Assembly (NCBI GenBank): GCA_041493035.1
Contig: JBGPYB010000133.1
Coordinates: forward strand, 1 to 12,805
Direction of reading: 5' to 3'
Length of the DNA: 12,805 bases
Source of the DNA: JBGPYB01 sp041493035
GTDB taxonomy: Bacteria; Acidobacteriota; Vicinamibacteria; Fen-336
Positions 6,265 to 12,805 of this stretch are shown here, piece after piece. Each line of letters starts with the position of its first letter. The stretch's first letter is position 1. The notes beneath the pieces were generated by a model that worked only from the letters and a program-made list of their open reading frames with translations, ran no database searches and had not been told where the DNA came from. Both the position numbers and the translations under genes were made by a program.

Positions 6265-6293
6265 ATGATAGGCGAGAGTCTCCCCGGTGTCTA
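6265..6293 (-). promoter_or_regulatory. Sigma70-like promoter for the kinase operon
   Basis: On the minus strand TAGACA (6293-6288, five of six matches to TTGACA) is followed by a 17-nt spacer and TATCAT (6270-6265, five of six matches to TATAAT). The predicted transcript start near 6258 leaves a leader of about 33 nt carrying the GGAGG site. It is the best promoter in the window. Confidence 0.7.
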
Positions 6294-6314
6294 TCGGGCG
6301 ACCCTTGCCTCCCG

Positions 6315-6323
6315 TGCTAGACT
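6315..6323 (+). promoter_or_regulatory. Extended -10 promoter for the aldo/keto reductase gene
   Basis: TG-c-TAGACT forms an extended -10 element with no clear -35. Transcription would start near 6330, giving a leader of about 50 nt before ATG 6382. It lies about 20 bp from the -35 of the divergent kinase promoter, so polymerase binding on the two sides could interfere. Confidence 0.4.
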
Positions 6324-6381
6324 CTCGCTGCGACGGGCGGGGCCTCTCCCTTGCTCCGCGGCGCCGCCTCGGAGGTGCGTG

Positions 6382-7257
6382 ATGAAGCGTCGCGACTTCG
6401 TGCGATATGGATCCCTCGCCGCAGGGGCCGCGTTCGTCGACATGGCCCGCTTCCCGTATCCGCTCTACGCGGGCGCCCAGAAGAAACACGCCACCGACGT
6501 CGTGACCCTCGGCCGTACGGGGATCCAGATCTCCCGGATGGCCCAGGGAACGGGAACGAGCGGCTTTGCCAAGAGCTCGAACCAGATCCGCTCTCTCGGA
6601 TTCACGGGCGTGGCGGACCTGCTCCGCGCCGGCGTCGACCAGGGGCTGACCTTCTGGGATCTTGCCGACAGCTACGGCAGCCATCCCCACGCCAAGGAAG
6701 CCTTGAAGACGGTGAAGCGCGACAAGGTCGTCATCATGACCAAGACGCCCGCGAGCACCGAGCGAGAGATGCGCGCGGACCTGGACCGCTACCGTCAGGA
6801 AATCGGCGTCGACACCATCGACATCGTCCTGCTCCACTGCATGATGGACGCCGACTGGCCCCAGAAGAAGCAGGGAGCCATGGCGGTCCTGTCGGAAGCC
6901 AAGGACAAGGGAATCATCCGGGCCCACGGCACCTCGTGCCACACCCTGGCCGCTCTCAAGACGGCTGCCGCGACCGACTGGGTGGAGATCGACCTCGCGC
7001 GACTCAACCCGATCGGCGCCCACATGGACGCCAATCCGAAGACCGTCGCCGGCGTGCTCGGCGAGATGAAGGCCAAGGGCAAGGGGATCCTCGGCATGAA
7101 GATCCTGGCCCAGGGGGACCTGCGTGACAAGGTCGACGAGGCGCTCCAGTACGCCCTGGCTCAGGACGTGCTCGACGGCTTCACCATCGGCGCCGAGAAC
7201 CGTACGGAGTTGAACGGCCTTATCGGGAGGATCCCGGCGGCCAGCGTCCGGGGCTGA
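6382..7257 (+). CDS. Twin-arginine-exported aldo/keto reductase
   Basis: ATG 6382 has a perfect GGAGGTG Shine-Dalgarno (6371-6377) 4 nt upstream and gives 291 residues. The N-terminus MKRRDFVRYGSLAAGAAF is a Tat signal (RRDF then a hydrophobic stretch), so the protein is probably exported folded with its cofactor. The mature part is an aldo/keto reductase TIM barrel: VTLGRTGIQISRMAQGTGT at 41-59, and the full catalytic tetrad Asp93 and Tyr98 (FWDLADSYG), Lys121 (IMTKT) and His152 (VLLHCMM). It would reduce a carbonyl with NAD(P)H, although NAD(P)H is not freely available in the periplasm; a tightly bound cofactor is one way round this. There is no C-terminal Cys-rich ferredoxin-like tail as in some related proteins. 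It diverges from the kinase operon and converges with the ABC exporter, with 3 bp between the stops. Confidence 0.9.
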   Translation: MKRRDFVRYGSLAAGAAFVDMARFPYPLYAGAQKKHATDVVTLGRTGIQISRMAQGTGTSGFAKSSNQIRSLGFTGVADLLRAGVDQGLTFWDLADSYGSHPHAKEALKTVKRDKVVIMTKTPASTEREMRADLDRYRQEIGVDTIDIVLLHCMMDADWPQKKQGAMAVLSEAKDKGIIRAHGTSCHTLAALKTAAATDWVEIDLARLNPIGAHMDANPKTVAGVLGEMKAKGKGILGMKILAQGDLRDKVDEALQYALAQDVLDGFTIGAENRTELNGLIGRIPAASVRG

Positions 7258-7260
7258 CTC

Positions 7261-9132
7261 TCAGCGGTAGCCGGCCGCCTGAAGGGCGAAGAGCTCGGCG
7301 TAGAGCCCGTTGTGCTTCACGAGCTCTTCGTGCGTTCCCTTCTCGAGGATCTCGCCCCCTTTGAGGACCAGGATCCGCTCGGCCATTCGCACGGTCGAGA
7401 ACCGGTGAGAGATCAGAACGGCCATCCGTCCCCGCGTCAGCTCCGCGAAGCGCAGGAACGCCTCGTATTCCGCACGCGCGTCGAGAGATGCCGTCGGTTC
7501 GTCGAGGACGAGGACCTGGGCGTCGCGCATGTAGGCGCGCGCGAGCGCCACCTTTTGCCACTCGCCTCCCGAAAGGTCGACTCCCCCCTCGAAACGCCGC
7601 CCCAGCATCTGGTCGTAGCCTTGGCCGAGACGCGCGGCGACCGAGTCCGCGAGGCTGCGCCGAGCGGCTTCCCGCACTCGGGCCTCGTCGTCCAGCGCGT
7701 CGACCCGGCTGACGCCGATGTTCTCGCGAAGGATGAAGTCGTAGCGCACGAAGTCCTGGAAGATGACGCCGATGTTCGTCCGCACGCTGCCCAAGTCCAG
7801 GTCGCGCAGGTCGACGCCGTCCAGGAGGATCCGTCCTTCGTCCGGGTCGTAGAGACGTGTGAGGAGCTTCACGAGTGTCGTCTTGCCGGCCCCGTTCTCG
7901 CCGACGAGAGCGACGCGAACTCCGGGGTGGAGCTTGAAGCTCAAGCCGCGAACCGCCCAACGGTCCGAGCCTGGATACCGAAAGCCGACGCCCTGGAACT
8001 CGAAGCCCGCGCGGATGGGCTCCGGAAAGCGAGCGGCTCCCGGCTTCGACGTGACGCGAGGCTGCACGTCGAAGAACGTGAACAGGTCGGCCAGGTAAAG
8101 GCTCTGTTCGAAGACCTGGGAGAACGACAAGAGGATTCTCTGGATCAGGTCACGGCTCTGTCGGAATGATCCAGCGAGGAACGTCAAGGCTCCGATCGAG
8201 AAGCGCCCGAGCACGGTGAAGGCGATGGTGATGGCGTAGGCGCCGTAGTAGCCGAGGGTGCCGAGGGTCACGAAGGCCGTCGAGACGAGGTTTCTCCGGA
8301 CCGCGAGGCGCTTGTTGGCGTCGTAGAACTTCTCCGAGAGCGTCTCGTAGCGCCCCACCAGGAAGTCGGAAAGATCGAAGAGCTTCACTTCCTTGGCCAT
8401 CTCGTCGGAGGCCCCGACGTAGCGCAGGTAGTCGAGGAGGCGGCGCTCGGGGGTGTACCGGAAGAGCAGGGAGTAGCCGAGGGCCGCGTAGTGAGTCTCG
8501 CCGAGGAACGAGGGAAGGACGGCCACGACCAGAAGGAGCAGCAACCACGGGAGCTGGAGCAGCAGGACGCTGGCGAGGGACGCGAGGGTGACCAGGTCCT
8601 GGGCCGTCGACAGGAGGAGCGAGATGAGGCCGATGCGGCCCGTGGTCTGGCGGCGCGCGCGTTCCAGGTGGTCGTAGGTCTCGGCGTCCTCGTACTGCGC
8701 CAGGTCGAGAGCGGCCGCATGGCGCATCAGGCGCACGCTGATGCGGTTGGAGAAGAGGTCGCCCAGAAGGCTCTCGAGGACCGCCGAAAGGCGCGCGAGC
8801 GCCTCACCGCCGACGGCAATGGCGAGCTCCAGCCCCACGAGACCGCTGAGGCGCCACCAGTCGACCACGCCGCCGTCGGCGCGCAGGCGCACCGCGCCGA
8901 TCACGGCATCGATGATCAGCTTGCCGACCCACAGCACGGCCAGAGGCACGAGGGAGCGGACCGTTCGGAGGGCCAGGATCGCGACGGTGTACCCGCGGTG
9001 GGTCTCGTATACCAGCTTCAGCAGCGGCGGGACGTATTTCAGGGCCTCGAGGCGCTCGGACCACGTCGGAGGCTTTCCGTCGGCGGCCGCGCGCCCACGC
9101 CTCCCTCGGCCTGAGGTCGCCCGCGAGAGCAT
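7261..9132 (-). CDS. ABC exporter half-transporter (fused membrane and ATPase domains)
   Basis: This 623-residue protein has an N-terminal type-IV exporter membrane domain (about 45-345; segments near 50-75, 98-115, 170-207, 285-310 and 312-345) fused to a nucleotide-binding domain (about 375-620). All ATPase motifs are present: Walker A GENGAGKT (411-418), Q-loop Gln459 (VIFQDF), signature LSGGE (520-524), Walker B LVLDE (541-545), D-loop SLDA and H-loop His576. It should act as a homodimer pumping a substrate out across the inner membrane. The elbow-region phrase QYEDAETYDHLERAR is typical of the broad lipid/drug/peptide exporter group. There is no peptidase domain for leader processing. 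The ATG overlaps the stop of the propeller gene (TAATG), so the two are made together. Substrate unknown. Confidence 0.93.
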   Translation of the reverse strand: MLSRATSGRGRRGRAAADGKPPTWSERLEALKYVPPLLKLVYETHRGYTVAILALRTVRSLVPLAVLWVGKLIIDAVIGAVRLRADGGVVDWWRLSGLVGLELAIAVGGEALARLSAVLESLLGDLFSNRISVRLMRHAAALDLAQYEDAETYDHLERARRQTTGRIGLISLLLSTAQDLVTLASLASVLLLQLPWLLLLLVVAVLPSFLGETHYAALGYSLLFRYTPERRLLDYLRYVGASDEMAKEVKLFDLSDFLVGRYETLSEKFYDANKRLAVRRNLVSTAFVTLGTLGYYGAYAITIAFTVLGRFSIGALTFLAGSFRQSRDLIQRILLSFSQVFEQSLYLADLFTFFDVQPRVTSKPGAARFPEPIRAGFEFQGVGFRYPGSDRWAVRGLSFKLHPGVRVALVGENGAGKTTLVKLLTRLYDPDEGRILLDGVDLRDLDLGSVRTNIGVIFQDFVRYDFILRENIGVSRVDALDDEARVREAARRSLADSVAARLGQGYDQMLGRRFEGGVDLSGGEWQKVALARAYMRDAQVLVLDEPTASLDARAEYEAFLRFAELTRGRMAVLISHRFSTVRMAERILVLKGGEILEKGTHEELVKHNGLYAELFALQAAGYR

Positions 9133-10163
9133 TACCTGCCGAGGACGAGAATCACGAATGTTCCCGGGACCATGGGAGGGCGTGGGCGAGGGTTCTCGGC
9201 GGTGGCCGCTGGCGCCGCCCCGAACTGCGCTGTCGCGAGGTAGATGCGGTGGGTCTTCGGGTCCAGGGCCAGGGTGCGCGCCCCCGGTAACGTCGTCGCG
9301 TTCTCGACCACAACGAAGTGCCCCGGCGCGTCTTCGCGGACGACGGTGAGCGTGCCCTCCCCGTTCGAGGCGAAGGCGAGGCCGCGCTGGGCGTCAAAGG
9401 CGACGCCGTCGACGCCCTTGCCGATCGGGAGCGCTGCAAGGACGCTACCGCTGCCCGTGTCGAGTACGGCCATCACCTGGCTCCGGCATCCCACGAACAG
9501 GCGCCCCTTCGCCTTGTCGATGGCGAGTCCCGTCGGGGTCTCGCAGGGCGCCAGTGGCCAGCGCGAGCGGACCTTGAGATCCTGGGATCCAAAGGCGACG
9601 ACCTCGTTCTTGTCCTCGATGTTGACGTAGACCGTTCCCCTTCCGTCCGAGACTCCGAACTCGGGTCCGCCGCCCAGGTCCACCGTTCCCGCCACCTTTC
9701 CGTCCGCGGCTTCGATGGCCGTGGCGCTGTCCGAGTCTCGATTGAACGCGAAGACGCGGCGCGAGAAGGGGTCGTACAGGATGGCGTCAGGCTTCTTGCC
9801 GACCGGGACTTGGCCGAGGACCGTCAGTTTCTCCAGATCAAAGATGGTCACGCTGTCGGAGTGGCCATCGCTGGCGAAGCCCCGCTTCAGCTCCTTGGCC
9901 AGCGCGACCCCGTGCACGCCCGCGGTGCCCGGGATTTCCCCCACGACCTTCTCCGTGGAGAGGTCCAGGACCACGACGCGTTCGCCCCGCGTCACGTAGA
10001 GACGCCGCGCCTCGGAATCGACGGTGAGGTAGTCCCATCCCTCGTTGCCCGGAAGCGGGATCGTGCGATGGAGGCGGTAGCCGACGGGAGGGGCCTTGGT
10101 CTTCGTCCGGGCGTCAGCCGGGGGCGCGGCGAGGATCATCGACGAGAGCAGCGTAGCGAGCAT
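9132..10163 (-). CDS. Secreted YVTN-type beta-propeller protein
   Basis: From ATG 10163 the protein has 343 residues. A short hydrophobic N-terminus (MLATLLSSMILAAPPADA) looks like a signal peptide, though it lacks the usual leading lysine or arginine. The rest is a string of beta-propeller blades of the YVTN/NHL type: DYLTVDSEARRLYVTRGERVVVLDLSTEKVVGEI, FASDGHSDSVTIFDLEKLTVLGQVPVGKKPDAILYDP, TVYVNIEDKNEVVAF, RLFVGCRSQVMAVLDTGSG, and others. Such propellers act as periplasmic or surface binding scaffolds; no catalytic residues are evident. The start is set by AGGAGAT 8 nt before the ATG and by the extended -10 upstream; an open frame continues to 10298 but would lie upstream of that promoter. 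TAATG coupling to the ABC exporter suggests that the propeller works with exported substrate, an inference from context only. Confidence 0.88.
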   Translation of the reverse strand: MLATLLSSMILAAPPADARTKTKAPPVGYRLHRTIPLPGNEGWDYLTVDSEARRLYVTRGERVVVLDLSTEKVVGEIPGTAGVHGVALAKELKRGFASDGHSDSVTIFDLEKLTVLGQVPVGKKPDAILYDPFSRRVFAFNRDSDSATAIEAADGKVAGTVDLGGGPEFGVSDGRGTVYVNIEDKNEVVAFGSQDLKVRSRWPLAPCETPTGLAIDKAKGRLFVGCRSQVMAVLDTGSGSVLAALPIGKGVDGVAFDAQRGLAFASNGEGTLTVVREDAPGHFVVVENATTLPGARTLALDPKTHRIYLATAQFGAAPAATAENPRPRPPMVPGTFVILVLGR

Positions 10164-10189
10164 GACGGGATCTCCTGTGGCGGCATCGG

Positions 10190-10206
10190 CGGCAGACGTG
10201 CTGCCG
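10190..10206 (-). repeat. Short hairpin in the leader of the propeller gene
   Basis: CGGCAG-CACGT-CTGCCG on the minus strand is a perfect 6-bp stem with a 5-nt loop. It lies between the predicted transcript start (near 10214) and the Shine-Dalgarno. There is no T-run, so it is not a terminator; it could stabilise the leader or be chance in GC-rich DNA. Confidence 0.35.
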
Positions 10207-10220
10207 GGATCCACAAGGTC

Positions 10221-10229
10221 ATCGTACCA
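10221..10229 (-). promoter_or_regulatory. Extended -10 promoter for the propeller-ABC exporter operon
   Basis: On the minus strand TG-g-TACGAT (10229-10221) is an extended -10 with four of six matches to TATAAT and no clear -35. The transcript would begin near 10214 and have a leader of about 50 nt. This supports ATG 10163 rather than a start farther upstream. Confidence 0.4.
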
Positions 10230-10323
10230 GCCTGGACCCCATGAGCGTGCCGACCGGACGGCGCGCCCCTCCGGCCACGATCCTGGCGAGTCCGTCATAC
10301 GGCCGCGGTGATTTCGACTAGCC

Positions 10324-10332
10324 TGCTAAACT
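10324..10332 (+). promoter_or_regulatory. Extended -10 element just before metH
   Basis: TG-c-TAAACT ends 8 nt before ATG 10341, so transcription should begin at or next to the start codon. No Shine-Dalgarno is visible before the ATG, which fits a leaderless or near-leaderless mRNA. Confidence 0.45.
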
Positions 10333-10340
10333 CACCGTGT

Positions 10341-12805
<2,465 letters not shown>

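Noticed and set aside
6222..6266. A 14-codon mini-ORF (ATG at 6266) ending in a TGA that overlaps the kinase TTG
   Set aside because: Its ATG overlaps the -10 element, upstream of the predicted transcript start, so it should not be translated.
6226..7023. An upstream extension of the kinase frame to an 880-residue protein
   Set aside because: It runs antisense through the aldo/keto reductase and upstream of the kinase promoter; the extra residues have no domain.
10164..10298. A 45-residue N-terminal extension of the propeller protein
   Set aside because: It contains no signal and lies across the predicted promoter; ATG 10163 has a clear AGGAGAT and starts a hydrophobic signal-like segment.
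10164..10340. Cobalamin or SAM riboswitch before metH
   Set aside because: I see no B12-box-like or SAM-riboswitch-like sequence, and the probable transcript start adjoins the ATG.

Overview
The window is GC-rich and bacterial, with close spacing, short intergenic gaps and many long spurious antisense frames. A eukaryotic-type Ser/Thr kinase with PEGA and TonB-C domains, a lipoprotein with a 'CGNG...ECDDGN' cysteine-rich repeat, YVTN propellers and a B12-dependent MetH together suggest a Gram-negative soil or sediment lineage, probably Acidobacteriota, with a myxobacterium as the alternative. This is inferred from gene content; there is no marker gene for taxonomy.

Left end (1-1085): a decayed integron. 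Positions 942-462 (-) hold a broken integron integrase (IntI type, not XerC/D) with two internal deletions and a frameshift. Beyond its 3' end, on the same strand, lies a non-coding stretch with a 9-bp inverted repeat (possible former attI). A cassette-like unit follows: a GTTAGCC boundary, a 63-codon ORF, and a CGCTAAC core leading into an attC-like hairpin cut by the window edge. Integrase and cassette share an orientation, so this resembles a 'reverse' integron.

Middle (1086-3764, +): a secreted lipoprotein with a CehA/McbA-type PHP metallohydrolase domain, then a membrane-anchored SGNH/GDSL hydrolase with its own sigma70-like promoter.

3770-7257: a minus-strand operon encodes a Ser/Thr kinase with periplasmic PEGA-PEGA-TonB_C domains, followed 5 nt later by an XRE-cupin regulator. 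A twin-arginine aldo/keto reductase diverges from it; the shared 156-bp region holds a promoter for each side.

7261-10163 (-): a YVTN beta-propeller secreted protein translationally coupled (TAATG) to a fused ABC exporter half-transporter. 10341-end (+): metH, cobalamin-dependent methionine synthase, complete through the homocysteine, folate and cap domains and cut inside the B12-binding domain. Apart from the integron remnant the genes are ordinary chromosomal ones; I see no phage, IS, CRISPR, tRNA or rRNA.
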